From JAWMQL01 sp033283165 (GTDB lineage Bacteria > Pseudomonadota > Gammaproteobacteria > Pseudomonadales > Halieaceae): a stretch of DNA of 64,000 bases. The translations under genes were made by a program, and so were the position numbers. Positions 54,222-63,210 of the stretch are shown in pieces. Numbering within the stretch: position 1 is the stretch's first letter; each line of letters starts with the position of its first letter. The stretch covers positions 1 to 64,000 of the forward strand of contig JAWMQL010000005.1 of the NCBI GenBank assembly GCA_033283165.1, in the 5' to 3' direction. The notes under the pieces were generated by a model, which saw only the letters and a program-made list of their open reading frames with translations, did no database searches and was not told the DNA's origin.

Positions 54222-54283
54222 TACGGCAAACCCACACCTACACGGTGCTTGACCGGCGCCCAGTCAACAAGAGGATTGATCCC

Positions 54284-54787
54284 ATGACATTGCCCGAAAT
54301 CATTAATCACCAGGACTTTCTGCTTACCGTCGATACATCCAGGGAACCGGTGGTGGTCGACAGCCTGCCCGGCGTCGATGTCTGGCCGCTGTTTCTGGAC
54401 CCGGAAAACGGTGTCTGGGTCCTGCGCGCCCGGTTCAAGCCCGGCACCACCCTGCCCAAGCACTTTCACACGGGTGTCGTGCATTTCTACACCCTGTCGG
54501 GCAAGTGGTTTTACCTGGAGTATCCGGACCAGCCCCAAACCGCCGGCTGTTATCTCTACGAGCCGGGCGGCTCGATCCACACATTCCACTGCCCCGAGGA
54601 TTCCGATGGCACGGACGGCTTCATGGTGGTCGAGGGCGCCAACATCAACTTCGATGACGAGGGGAACTTCGTCAACATCATGGATGCGGGCTGGATCGAA
54701 CAGATGGTACTGGCCGCAGCCAGGTCCCAGGGCATCCAGCCGCGCTATATCAAACCGGGCGGTGGCGCCAGTTACAACGTCGATTGA
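54284..54787 (+). CDS. Cupin, 2,4'-dihydroxyacetophenone dioxygenase-like
   Basis: 167 residues. Single cupin with metal ligands in PKHFHTGVVHFYTLSGKWFYLEY (two His, Glu-equivalent region) and SIHTFHCPED. It resembles 2,4'-dihydroxyacetophenone dioxygenase, which cleaves the C-C bond beside a carbonyl using iron and oxygen. The start at 54284 follows GAGG at moderate distance. It lies between the SDR and the DUF3604 genes on the same strand. Confidence 0.8.
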   Translation: MTLPEIINHQDFLLTVDTSREPVVVDSLPGVDVWPLFLDPENGVWVLRARFKPGTTLPKHFHTGVVHFYTLSGKWFYLEYPDQPQTAGCYLYEPGGSIHTFHCPEDSDGTDGFMVVEGANINFDDEGNFVNIMDAGWIEQMVLAAARSQGIQPRYIKPGGGASYNVD

Positions 54788-54942
54788 TGTTCAACAGTCG
54801 TCAGCCAGCGTGATGAGGACTTTGCCATGACTACCTCGGCGAGTGCATGCTCCGTCGATGGGTACGCACTGGCGGCTATTCGCACATGGTCTACGATAAA
54901 TCAGATCAGGGAACTGCCATCCGGTACCAGAGAGGAGCCCTC

Positions 54943-56790
54943 ATGACTTTATTGCGCTTACCGCGAGCGGTAGCGGCCATGCTGGTTCTCGCCGTGCTGT
55001 TCCAGACTCCGCAGCTTGCTGCCGACACCGTCTCCACCCAGGTCTACTGGGGCGATACCCACCTGCACACCAGCAACTCCTTCGATGTCTACCTGTTCAA
55101 CACACCGACCTCGACCCCGGACACGGCCCTGCGCTTCGCCCGCGGCCTGCCGGTCGTGAGCCCGACCACCCAGGTGCGCTGGCAGCTCAAAGTGCCGCTG
55201 GATTTCGCCGTGGTGTCAGATCACGCGGAGTTGGTCGGTTCGATCCCGCGCCTGTTTGCCGGTGACCCGGATGTTGCGGAAACCAAAGCCGGGAAGATAC
55301 TGCGCGAGCTCGGGGGGCAACAGAGCGAGGAGGACTTGCAGGCGATTTATGACGAGATCGTGCGGATAGGCAGCGGGATAGCCTCGGAAATCGGGTTGAA
55401 AGCGGAAGAACTGGTGGCCGGGCTGCACGCGGGCGACAAGCGCCGCCCGACCTGGGAGGCCAACATCGACACCGTGGAAAGCCATAATGCTCCCGGCGAA
55501 TTTACCGCCTTCATCGGTTGGGAGTGGAGCGCCCAACCCCAGGTCGGCAACCTGCACCGGGTCATCTTCACACCGCAAGGCGAAGACGTGGCGCGCCAGT
55601 TCTTGCCATACAGCTCCCTTGAGAGTGGCGATCCACGGGACCTCTGGGCGTGGCTGGAGGAAACCAGCGAGCGCACGGGGGCAGATTTCGTGGCCATTCC
55701 CCACAACGGCAATATCAGCATGGGGCAGATGTTCCCGCTGGTGGACCAGAGCGGCACCCCACTGGATGAAGACTACGCCCGGGCCCGGGAGAAGTGGGAG
55801 CGGGTGATCGAGATCACCCAGATCAAGGGCGACAGTGAAACCCACCCCTTGCTGTCTCCGACCGACGAGTACGCCGACTTTGAGACCTTTCCCTTCGTGC
55901 TGACGCCGGACGGGCGCACCCCGGATCCCACCGAGGGCGACTACGTACGCGCGGGGCTCAGGCGCGGCCTGGCCTGGCAGGAAAAACTGGGCACCAACCC
56001 CTTCAAGGTCGGGGTGATCGGCAGCACCGACAGCCACACCGGCATGAGTGCCGTGGAGGAGGACAATTTCGCCGGCAAGGGCCAGCATGACGCGCGCCCC
56101 GAACAGCGCCCGCACCTCACCGGCATCGGCGGATCCAGGGGCTGGGACATGGGCGCCGCGGGCTACGCCGGCGTGTGGGCCACGGCGAATACTCGCCAGG
56201 CCATTTTTGACGCGTTCCAGCGGCGGGAAGTCTACGCCACCACGGGACCGCGGATCACCCTGCGCTTCTTCGGCGGCTTCGACTTCGAGCCCGGCGATGC
56301 CCGGGCACGGGACCTGCCGAGGGTCGGCTACGACAAGGGAGTGCCCATGGGCGGTGACCTGCAGGGACAGGGGGGCAAGGCCCCCACCTTCCTGCTGGCG
56401 GCCATGAAGGACCCGAATGGCGCCAACCTCGACCGGGTCCAGATCGTCAAGGGCTGGCTCAAAGCCGATGGCAGCACGGCGGAAAAGGTCTATGACGTGG
56501 CCCTGTCCGACGGGCGCCAGGACGGCTCGCAACCGGTGGGCAATACCGTGGACCTGACGACCGGCAAGTACAGCAACACGATCGGGGCCAGTGATTTTAC
56601 GGCCGTCTGGCGCGACCCGGATTTCGACCCCGGGCAGCGGGCGTTCTACTACGCCCGGGTGCTGGAGATCCCCACGCCGCGGTACTCGCTGCTGGACGCC
56701 ATCGCGCTGGGTATCGACGTCAGGGAAACCGGCCGCCCTGCCACCATCCAGGAGCGGGTGTACAGTTCGCCGATCTGGTATACCCCTTGA
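54943..56790 (+). CDS. Exported DUF3604 protein (first of a tandem pair)
   Basis: 615 residues from the ATG with GAGGAG in front. The signal peptide ends QLAAD. DUF3604 proteins look like metal-dependent PHP-type hydrolases: YWGDTHLHTSNSFD, VVSDHAELVG, GWEWS, AIPHNGNISMGQMF, GVIGSTDSHTGM and ATTGPRI all supply conserved His/Asp. Enzyme activity has not been established to my knowledge. A paralogue follows 44 bases on, sharing every one of these motifs. Confidence 0.9.
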   Translation: MTLLRLPRAVAAMLVLAVLFQTPQLAADTVSTQVYWGDTHLHTSNSFDVYLFNTPTSTPDTALRFARGLPVVSPTTQVRWQLKVPLDFAVVSDHAELVGSIPRLFAGDPDVAETKAGKILRELGGQQSEEDLQAIYDEIVRIGSGIASEIGLKAEELVAGLHAGDKRRPTWEANIDTVESHNAPGEFTAFIGWEWSAQPQVGNLHRVIFTPQGEDVARQFLPYSSLESGDPRDLWAWLEETSERTGADFVAIPHNGNISMGQMFPLVDQSGTPLDEDYARAREKWERVIEITQIKGDSETHPLLSPTDEYADFETFPFVLTPDGRTPDPTEGDYVRAGLRRGLAWQEKLGTNPFKVGVIGSTDSHTGMSAVEEDNFAGKGQHDARPEQRPHLTGIGGSRGWDMGAAGYAGVWATANTRQAIFDAFQRREVYATTGPRITLRFFGGFDFEPGDARARDLPRVGYDKGVPMGGDLQGQGGKAPTFLLAAMKDPNGANLDRVQIVKGWLKADGSTAEKVYDVALSDGRQDGSQPVGNTVDLTTGKYSNTIGASDFTAVWRDPDFDPGQRAFYYARVLEIPTPRYSLLDAIALGIDVRETGRPATIQERVYSSPIWYTP

Positions 56791-56834
56791 TTCGTATTCC
56801 CCATGACGGGCCCTGCAACCGATAGGAGAACCTG

Positions 56835-58676
56835 ATGCGCGCCACGTTTTCACTGACTGCTTTCGCCACCCTGATCAGCGGAACACTCCTGACCCTGTCT
56901 TCTGCGGCATCAGCCGCCGATCATGCCGTTGCCCTGAACCCCCAGCGCGAGGTGTACTTCGGCAACTTTCATATCCATACCGCCTGGTCCTTCGACGCCT
57001 ACATCAACGGCGCGGCCAGCGATCCGGACGGCGCCTACCGCTGGGCCAGGGGCGAGGAGATTCCTGGCGGAGGAGACGGTACGCCACTGAAAATCAAGGT
57101 GCCGCTGGACTGGTACATCGTCTCGGATCACGCCGAGTACCTGGGCGCCCTGCCACTGATGGCAGACCCTGACAGCCCCGCCAGCAAACACCCGCTGGCA
57201 GCAGCGATCACTGGCGACGACCCCAAGGCCTCCTTCGACGCCTATACCGAGATTCTCGATGGCATTTCGCATCGGCGCCGGGATGACATCCTGGGCGATC
57301 CGGTACTCGCCAGGACGATCTGGAGCCAGGTGACGGAGACCGCAGACGCGCACTATGAGCCGGGCAAATTCACCACCTTCGCCGGCTTCGAGTGGACCTC
57401 AAACCCGGACTGGCGCAATCTGCACCGGATCGTGTTTTTTGCCGATACCAGGCAATTACCCGCCGCGCCGCTGTCCGCCATCGACTCGGATGTGCCGGAA
57501 GACCTCTGGCGCTGGATGGACGGTCTGCGCGACAGGGGCAGCGAGGTGCTCGCTATCCCCCACAACGGCAATGCCAGCGATGGCCTGATGTTTCCCATCG
57601 AGACCTCCTACGGTGGCAGCAAGCTGGACCCGGCCTACGCCGAGACCCGCATGCGCAATGAACCGCTGTACGAGATCAGCCAGATCAAGGGCACCTCGGA
57701 GGTTCATCCGTCGCTGTCGCCCAATGATGAATTCGGTGGCTTCGAGCTGTGGGATTACACCCTGGCCTCCACCGCGACACCGCCCGAGCAAAAACGGGGT
57801 GGTTACATGCGCGAGGCCCTGATCCGCGGCCTGCAGTTGCAACAGGGCGGCAGGGGCAACCCCTTCAAGTATGGCTTCATCGGTGACTCGGACTCGCACA
57901 ATTCTGCCGCGGCGATAGAGGAGGATAACTATAGCGGCAAGTTCGGCTTCGAGAACGATCCCGGGCACCGCCTGAACGGCCCCCCCGGGGTCAGCAAGGC
58001 CGCCGCCAAACAGGTGCGGCAATTCAGCAGCGGCGGTGTCGCAGCGATCTGGGCCAGGGCCAATACCCGCGAGGAGATATTCGCCGCCATCGCCCGGAAG
58101 GAAACCTACGCGACATCGGGGCCCCGGATGAAGGTCCGGTTTTTCGGGGGCTATGGCCTGGAAGCGGACACGCTGCAAGCCGCCGACTGGCTGGACACGG
58201 CCTACAGTCGCGCCGTACCGATGGGCGGGGACCTGCCACGGGCACCGGAGGGGGCATCCCCCCACTTCCTTGTCGCCGCGATGAAGGAGGCCGATGGGGC
58301 CAACCTCGACCGGGTACAGGTCATCAAGGGTTGGGTGGACGAGGACGGCAATACCCACGAGAAAATCTACAACGTGGCCCTATCGGATGACCGCAAGGCC
58401 GGCGCCGATGGCACGGCGCCGCCCGTGGGCAATACTGTCAACCCGAAAACGGCAAGCTATACCAACACCATCGGTGCGGAACAATTGTTCGCGGTATGGA
58501 GCGACCCGGATTTCGACCCGCGACAGCACGCCGTCTACTATGCCCGGGTACTGGAAATTCCCACCCCACGCTGGTCGACGTTTGACGCCGTCAGGCTGGG
58601 CGTGGAGCCACCCGCAGACCTGCCGGTCAGTATCCAGGAGCGGGCCTGGACCAGCCCGATCTGGTACACCCCCTGA
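56835..58676 (+). CDS. Exported DUF3604 protein (second of a tandem pair)
   Basis: 613 residues with signal peptide ending AASAAD. The same motif series as its neighbour: YFGNFHIHTAWSFD, IVSDHAEYLG, GFEWTS, AIPHNGNASDGLMF, GFIGDSDSHNSA, ATSGPRM. Note GNFHIHT against GDTHLHT, a change in the first motif of aspartate to asparagine that may alter a metal ligand. It ends with the same TSPIWYTP closing as the first copy. Old tandem duplication rather than recent: the sequences have diverged widely between motifs. Confidence 0.9.
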   Translation: MRATFSLTAFATLISGTLLTLSSAASAADHAVALNPQREVYFGNFHIHTAWSFDAYINGAASDPDGAYRWARGEEIPGGGDGTPLKIKVPLDWYIVSDHAEYLGALPLMADPDSPASKHPLAAAITGDDPKASFDAYTEILDGISHRRRDDILGDPVLARTIWSQVTETADAHYEPGKFTTFAGFEWTSNPDWRNLHRIVFFADTRQLPAAPLSAIDSDVPEDLWRWMDGLRDRGSEVLAIPHNGNASDGLMFPIETSYGGSKLDPAYAETRMRNEPLYEISQIKGTSEVHPSLSPNDEFGGFELWDYTLASTATPPEQKRGGYMREALIRGLQLQQGGRGNPFKYGFIGDSDSHNSAAAIEEDNYSGKFGFENDPGHRLNGPPGVSKAAAKQVRQFSSGGVAAIWARANTREEIFAAIARKETYATSGPRMKVRFFGGYGLEADTLQAADWLDTAYSRAVPMGGDLPRAPEGASPHFLVAAMKEADGANLDRVQVIKGWVDEDGNTHEKIYNVALSDDRKAGADGTAPPVGNTVNPKTASYTNTIGAEQLFAVWSDPDFDPRQHAVYYARVLEIPTPRWSTFDAVRLGVEPPADLPVSIQERAWTSPIWYTP

Positions 58677-58851
58677 AGACCGGCGGGTCGTTCTCTGTGT
58701 GACCGTTTGACGCTGCCTCCGAACACCGGCATGGCGCTGTCAGTGCCGCCTGCACGGACGCCTCCGGTCACGTAAGCACGCTTTTCAAACTGAGGCCTTC
58801 CGCGTAGCATGCGCCGATCAAGCCAGTTTGCGCGCAAGGTACACGACTTTC

Positions 58852-59889
58852 ATGGAATACAACGTCGACACATTACTGTGGATTGGCATCGCTTTTTGCA
58901 TTACGCAATCGGCGATGTTCTCCGGCTTGAACCTCGCGTTCTTTTCGCTCAGCCGATTGCAACTCGAAATCGAGGTAAAGCACGGCAACCCGACCGCAGG
59001 CAAGGTACTCGCGGTTCGCCAGGATTCGAACTTCCTGTTAACGACCATTCTCTGGGGTAATGTCGGCATCAACGTGTTGTTGACCCTACTGTCCGATTCC
59101 GTGCTCGCCGGGGTGGCGGCCTTCGCCTTTTCTACCATATTCATCACTATCTTCGGCGAAATTCTGCCGCAGGCGTACTTTTCACGTAACGCATTGCGCA
59201 TGGCTTCGCTGCTGGCGCCGGTGCTGCGCTTTTACCAGTACATCCTGTTTCCTGTAGCGCGACCCTGTGCCAGGGTACTCGACCGTTTATTGGGCAAAGA
59301 AGGCATCGGCTACCTGCAGGAGAGGGAGCTGATCTCCATGATTCGCGCGCACATGGAAGCCGAGGAATCGGAACTCGATGATCTGGAGGGTCGCGGCGCA
59401 CTGAATTTTCTCTCCATCGACGAGGTCAAGGTCACCGAGGAGGGGGAGGTAGTCGACGCCGATTCGATCATTCGCCTGCCGACCAAGGTCGACCTGCCCC
59501 TGATACCCGACGTCACCCGGGACGTCAACGACCCATTCCTGCAAAAGGTCAACGCCAGCGGCCATCACTGGGTAGTGCTTGCCGACGAGGCCGGCAATCC
59601 GCAACTGTTACTCGATGCCGACGGCGCACTGCGCGCGGCCCTGCTGGACAAGGACAAACCCTACGATATATACAATTTCTGCCGCCGGCCGCTGATCATT
59701 CGCGACACCAGCAAGACCATCGGGGAGGTCATAGCCTACCTGAAATCAATACCCAGCAGCTCGCCGGTGGAAGACGGCGCCATCGACTACGACGCAGTGT
59801 TGATCTGGGGAGACGAGCCGCGGATCATTACCGGCGCCGACGTGCTCGGCAAACTGCTCAAGGGTATCAAGGCCAGTAATCCCGTTTGA
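58852..59889 (+). CDS. CNNM/DUF21 membrane protein with CBS-like region
   Basis: 345 residues. The DUF21 domain holds four helices, with the SAMFSGLNLAFFSLSRLQLEIE hallmark and a conserved gating stretch (NVGINVLLTLLSDSVLAGVAAFAFSTIFITIFGEILPQAYFSRNA). CNNM relatives export magnesium or other divalent cations. Usual CBS motifs are weak in the C-terminal half, which carries the acidic ELDDLEGRGALNFLSIDEVKVTEEGEV. The ATG at 58852 is preferred over an upstream TTG. Confidence 0.82.
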   Translation: MEYNVDTLLWIGIAFCITQSAMFSGLNLAFFSLSRLQLEIEVKHGNPTAGKVLAVRQDSNFLLTTILWGNVGINVLLTLLSDSVLAGVAAFAFSTIFITIFGEILPQAYFSRNALRMASLLAPVLRFYQYILFPVARPCARVLDRLLGKEGIGYLQERELISMIRAHMEAEESELDDLEGRGALNFLSIDEVKVTEEGEVVDADSIIRLPTKVDLPLIPDVTRDVNDPFLQKVNASGHHWVVLADEAGNPQLLLDADGALRAALLDKDKPYDIYNFCRRPLIIRDTSKTIGEVIAYLKSIPSSSPVEDGAIDYDAVLIWGDEPRIITGADVLGKLLKGIKASNPV

Positions 59890-59961
59890 GTGAATGACGG
59901 GTCATCAGGCTGTATTCGGGATGGATTCGCGCGGTCCAACTGCGCTATGGGTGACTGGGAA

Positions 59962-60492
59962 ATGAGTGAACATCGCGGTATCCGCGAACAAAAACGTATG
60001 GGTGCGGGCATGCAGGCCCTGGCCTGGGTCGTGTTCCTGTTCCTTGGCGTGTTTTTTTTCAGCGATGTCCTGGAAAGGCAGTTTAATCCCAATCCCGATC
60101 CCGCCACCCGGGCCGGCAACAATGGCGTCAGGGAAGTCCAACTGCAGCGAAACCGCCAGGGACACTACGTGACAGCGGGACGCATCAACGGTCAGGAGGT
60201 CATCTTTCTGCTGGACACAGGCGCCACCGGGGTCGCGATCCCGGACGCCATCGCCCGCGAGCTTGGGCTGGAACGGGGTCGGGCCTATCGCACACAAACA
60301 GCCAACGGGATTGCCACCAGCTACGCCACCCGGCTGGAGGAGGTCAGTATCGGTGATATCCGGCTGGGGGAAGTGGACGCGGGCATCGCCACAGGCCTGA
60401 ACATGAACGCTATCCTGCTGGGCATGAGCTTTTTAAAACACGTCGAGTTTACCCAACGGGGCGACACCCTGATCCTGCGGCAGTATCCCTGA
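59962..60492 (+). CDS. Membrane-anchored retropepsin-like aspartic protease (TIGR02281 type)
   Basis: 176 residues. It starts MSEHRGIREQKRMGAGM and has one membrane helix (ALAWVVFLFLGVFFFS), then a single retropepsin domain with the catalytic DTGA in VIFLLDTGATGVAIPD and the closing hydrophobic-hydrophobic-Gly pattern AILLGMSFLKHVEFTQRGDTLIL. It would act as a dimer in the periplasm. An ATG at 59947 is an alternative start. Only 72 bases follow the CNNM gene, so they may be cotranscribed. Confidence 0.85.
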   Translation: MSEHRGIREQKRMGAGMQALAWVVFLFLGVFFFSDVLERQFNPNPDPATRAGNNGVREVQLQRNRQGHYVTAGRINGQEVIFLLDTGATGVAIPDAIARELGLERGRAYRTQTANGIATSYATRLEEVSIGDIRLGEVDAGIATGLNMNAILLGMSFLKHVEFTQRGDTLILRQYP

Positions 60493-60563
60493 CGGTACCG
60501 GGCCCATTTTCATGTCGAAATGGCCGATTTCACCTACATCATGAACATTCACGGTCTCATAAA

Positions 60564-61343
60564 TCAACGACCTTTGAATACCGCCTCACGCCGCTCAAGA
60601 AAGGATTGAATACCCTCGGCCGCATCTTCACTCTGCATTACCGGCACCAGATCGGAAAACATTTGCTCAACAGCCTGTGGCTCAGCATGATGGGCCGCGA
60701 AGTGCACAGCTTTCATCACGCCCTCTACTGCCAGTGGTGCCGCTCTCGCAATACTGTCCGCGACCTCCATAGCGACTTCATACTGCTGACCGACGGGAAC
60801 GACTGCTTGTACCAGGCCCAGGCGATAGGATTCGCTGGCTGACCAACGCTCACCCGTCAGGAGATAGCGCTGAGCATTGGCCCAGCCCATCTGCCGTGGC
60901 AGCCGAATTGTCGCACCGCCGCAGGGATACAAACCTCTTTGCACTTCCAGCATCGCAAACTGTGTGTCTTCTGCCGCTATGCGCACCTCCATATTCAGCA
61001 TCATTTCTATGCCCCAGGTGAAACAATAGCCCTGTACTGCCTGTACTACCGGCTTGCGACGTCGTGGACCCACCAGGCCGAAAATGTCGATGCCCCCGTC
61101 TGTAATCGGAAAACCCTTGCCAGAGCGGAAATATGGTGCCCACTCATCGAGTTCCACTCCCGCCGTAAAGTGCTTGCCATCGGCATGCAACACCGCCACC
61201 CGCAGCAAAGGATTGTTATTCAGCTCCGCTAACGCCAGGCATAGTTCATGGAACATCTCCACGCTCAGTGCATTGAGTTTCTCGGGCCTTCGGATACAAA
61301 TGTCCAGAATGTGACCTTCGATTGATGTCTCCACCTGACTCAT
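60564..61343 (-). CDS. Enoyl-CoA hydratase/isomerase family protein
   Basis: 259 residues of the crotonase fold. Oxyanion hole residues lie in HFTAGVELDEW and EYGxxx-like FTWGIEMMLNMEVRIAAEDTQFAMLEVQRGLYPCGGATIRLPR. Only the first catalytic glutamate (LEVQRG) is evident; the second usual one in the following helix is replaced, so isomerase or hydrolase chemistry is possible. A clean ribosome binding site (GGGGG) precedes the ATG. Confidence 0.85.
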   Translation of the reverse strand: MSQVETSIEGHILDICIRRPEKLNALSVEMFHELCLALAELNNNPLLRVAVLHADGKHFTAGVELDEWAPYFRSGKGFPITDGGIDIFGLVGPRRRKPVVQAVQGYCFTWGIEMMLNMEVRIAAEDTQFAMLEVQRGLYPCGGATIRLPRQMGWANAQRYLLTGERWSASESYRLGLVQAVVPVGQQYEVAMEVADSIARAAPLAVEGVMKAVHFAAHHAEPQAVEQMFSDLVPVMQSEDAAEGIQSFLERREAVFKGR

Positions 61344-61496
61344 ATTGGATACCCCCGGGTTAGAGTTATGATCGACAGGCCGATGGCCTGGACAACCCCG
61401 TAGCCCCCTTTACCTGCATGGCCTGCGGATCCCGCAGATTTCTCTGGATTATTATAGATCGTCCATGGCATCCATACGCCTACTAGTCCGACACGG

Positions 61497-61533
61497 GACA
61501 CTGACATTTTGAGGAACAGGTGTCGCGGCAAGC
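61497..61533 (+). repeat. 37-base repeat, upstream of the coiled-coil gene
   Basis: 32 of 37 bases match the segment across the dsrE-like stop codon at 49755-49791. No dsrE-like coding sequence is left before it. Confidence 0.5.
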
Positions 61534-61577
61534 TGCCAAGTACTGTATTCGGCATGACCCGGCTGTCCGACGGCGAG

Positions 61578-61631
61578 ACATTGACCGGAATCAATGTGGC
61601 GACAACGTGGCTAATCCACAATCCCACATTG
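61578..61631 (+). promoter_or_regulatory. Two mutually exclusive hairpins in a leader
   Basis: ACATTGA (61578-61584) pairs with TCAATGT (61591-61597) around a six-base loop. The same CAATGTGG (61592-61599) can instead pair with CCACATTG (61624-61631), with an inner GTGG/CCAC. The second hairpin ends four bases before the GGAGG of the 61650 gene. This is the layout of an RNA switch or a translation-coupled structure; it is unproven. Confidence 0.4.
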
Positions 61632-61649
61632 GAAAAGGAGGAACACAAC

Positions 61650-61922
61650 ATGGGCTTCTCAGATCTATTGCGGGAGAGCATCGAAAAGCAAATCGAGCGC
61701 TGGAGTACCGAATTGGATGCAGCAGAGTCAAGAGCCAGGGCCAAACAGGCGAAGGCCGAGGCTGACAAGGCCGACGCAGACCTGGAAAAGGAGATTCTGG
61801 GGAAGATTGGTGAGCTGAGGGACAAGATAAGCGAGGGTCGCCGCTACGTGGAGGAACTGCTGGACAGCGATGACGATAAGGCAGCGAAGGTCGAAAAAGA
61901 GTATTCAAAGCTTAAAGACTGA
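61650..61922 (+). CDS. Small coiled-coil protein
   Basis: 90 residues with a strong GGAGG ribosome binding site. Almost entirely helical and charged: IEKQIERWSTELDAAESRARAKQAKAEADKADADLEKEILGK, with heptad-like spacing, then REL-like KIGELRDKISEGRRYVEELL. No membrane helix or signal. Probably a dimeric cytosolic scaffold. No family name recognised. Its leader contains alternative hairpins. Confidence 0.72.
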   Translation: MGFSDLLRESIEKQIERWSTELDAAESRARAKQAKAEADKADADLEKEILGKIGELRDKISEGRRYVEELLDSDDDKAAKVEKEYSKLKD

Positions 61923-61965
61923 CTTGCACTGAAGCTGCCAGCCCGATCTGATCATACCAAAGGGG

Positions 61966-62568
61966 TCAGGCAGACATTCTCGCGCGACCCTCCCGCCCGA
62001 TCCAGGCCACAAACGCCGCCAGGGGTACGCCCCAGTCATCCGGAAGACTGAGGTCGGCCTTCCATTCGGCGTTTTTCTGCTCCTCGAAGGTGCGCATGGC
62101 CAGTCGGCCGATTTCACGCTCACCCTCGCTCAGCACATAGCTAAGACCATGCCGGTCCTCTGGCGTCATGCAATAGCTCCGGCCACCCACATCCAGATCA
62201 AACTCGACAAATGGGTGCCTGATCAGCGGCCTGTCTTCGTCAAATGCATGCATCCGCCGTTTTTGCCTCGCCGTCACCAGTTCCCTGTCACCCTGGCGCA
62301 GCTGGAAGCGAAAACCGTTCCAGGGGGCGGCGAGCTTGAGTTGGTAGCCTGACCCTTCGATCTCCGCCTGCAGGTTATGGATGAAGAAGTTGGTCTTGCG
62401 AAAACACGCCACCTCCTGAGAATTCACCCCCACCCGGACCTCCTGGGTCCGATGGTTGTTAGTGTCAATCTGAAAGTCCATGGCCTGCCCTCGCCACCAG
62501 CCAGACGCAGCCTCGTTAGCTGAAGGAGTATAGACGAACTCAGTAAGAGTGAGCCGGATTCGCGGCAT
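61966..62568 (-). CDS. Protein of unknown function
   Basis: 200 residues, no signal or membrane helix. Beta-rich with Arg/Glu pairs (LRQGDRELVTARQKRRMHAFDEDRPLIRHPF, LSEGEREIGRLAMRTFEEQ). The repeated form 'REx...GR' calls to mind Tubby/LURP-type barrels, but that is a weak resemblance. It ends near the coiled-coil gene (convergent) and diverges from the thioesterase gene across 64 bases, so both promoters lie in that gap. Confidence 0.65.
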   Translation of the reverse strand: MPRIRLTLTEFVYTPSANEAASGWWRGQAMDFQIDTNNHRTQEVRVGVNSQEVACFRKTNFFIHNLQAEIEGSGYQLKLAAPWNGFRFQLRQGDRELVTARQKRRMHAFDEDRPLIRHPFVEFDLDVGGRSYCMTPEDRHGLSYVLSEGEREIGRLAMRTFEEQKNAEWKADLSLPDDWGVPLAAFVAWIGREGRARMSA

Positions 62569-62632
62569 AAGGTATCTTTTTCACCGTTAGCCTATAATCC
62601 AGACCATCCGGTATTCATGAGGGTCGGCCATC

Positions 62633-63184
62633 ATGGAAGGGCGCACCGTCAGTTACTCCCGCACCACGATCACAGAATTGATGATCCCGTCCTACGCCAA
62701 TTTCGGCGGCAAGATCCACGGCGGCGTTCTACTCTCTCTCATGGACAAGGTCGCCTATGCCTGCGCCAGCAAACACGCCGGCACCTACTGTGTCACCGTT
62801 TCTGTCGATACGGTCAATTTCCTGCAGCCCGTGGAAGTGGGGGAACTGGTCTCGCTCATGGCGTCGGTGAATTACGTGGGCAACTCCTCCCTGGTGGTGG
62901 GCATCAGGGTGATTGCAGAAGACGTGCGAACCGCGACGGTCAAACACACCAACACCTCCTACGTGACCATGGTGGCAAAGTCCGAAGATAACCGGAAGGT
63001 GGCGGTCCCGCCCTTGATCCTGGAAGGGGATGACGATATCCGGCGTTTCCTCGCGGCCCTGAAGAGAAAGCGGCTACGCAGCTACGCCACCGGGAAGATG
63101 GATGCCTATCGCAAGGAGTTCCGGTTGGACGACGGCGTGCGGTCGATCCTGGACGACGAGCGCTGCATCGTCAGTCTGGCCTGA
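62633..63184 (+). CDS. Acyl-CoA thioesterase, hotdog fold (YciA/BACH-like)
   Basis: 183 residues. It contains NFGGKIHGGVLLSLMDKVAYACASKHAG, where the asparagine and HGG...D residues of acyl-CoA thioesterases lie, and VSVDTVNFLQPVEVGELVSLMASVNYVGNSSLVVGIRV. It hydrolyses acyl-CoA to free acid. The C-terminal 50 residues are a basic helical tail (KRKRLRSYATGKMDAYRKEF) longer than YciA. Single gene. Confidence 0.88.
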   Translation: MEGRTVSYSRTTITELMIPSYANFGGKIHGGVLLSLMDKVAYACASKHAGTYCVTVSVDTVNFLQPVEVGELVSLMASVNYVGNSSLVVGIRVIAEDVRTATVKHTNTSYVTMVAKSEDNRKVAVPPLILEGDDDIRRFLAALKRKRLRSYATGKMDAYRKEFRLDDGVRSILDDERCIVSLA

Positions 63185-63210
63185 GATAGCCGATCTCATC
63201 ACGGCTGGGT

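Larger units (their letters stand above)
61344..61649. other. Intergenic leader region before the small coiled-coil gene
   Basis: Contains the 37-base repeat at 61497-61533 and two hairpins that compete for the same bases at 61578-61631. No coding sequence supported. Confidence 0.5.

Noticed and set aside
55216..56853. Minus-strand frame of 545 codons opposite the first DUF3604 gene
   Set aside because: A long antisense frame is expected in GC-rich coding DNA; it has no signal, motif or ribosome binding site, while the sense frame is a clear DUF3604 protein.
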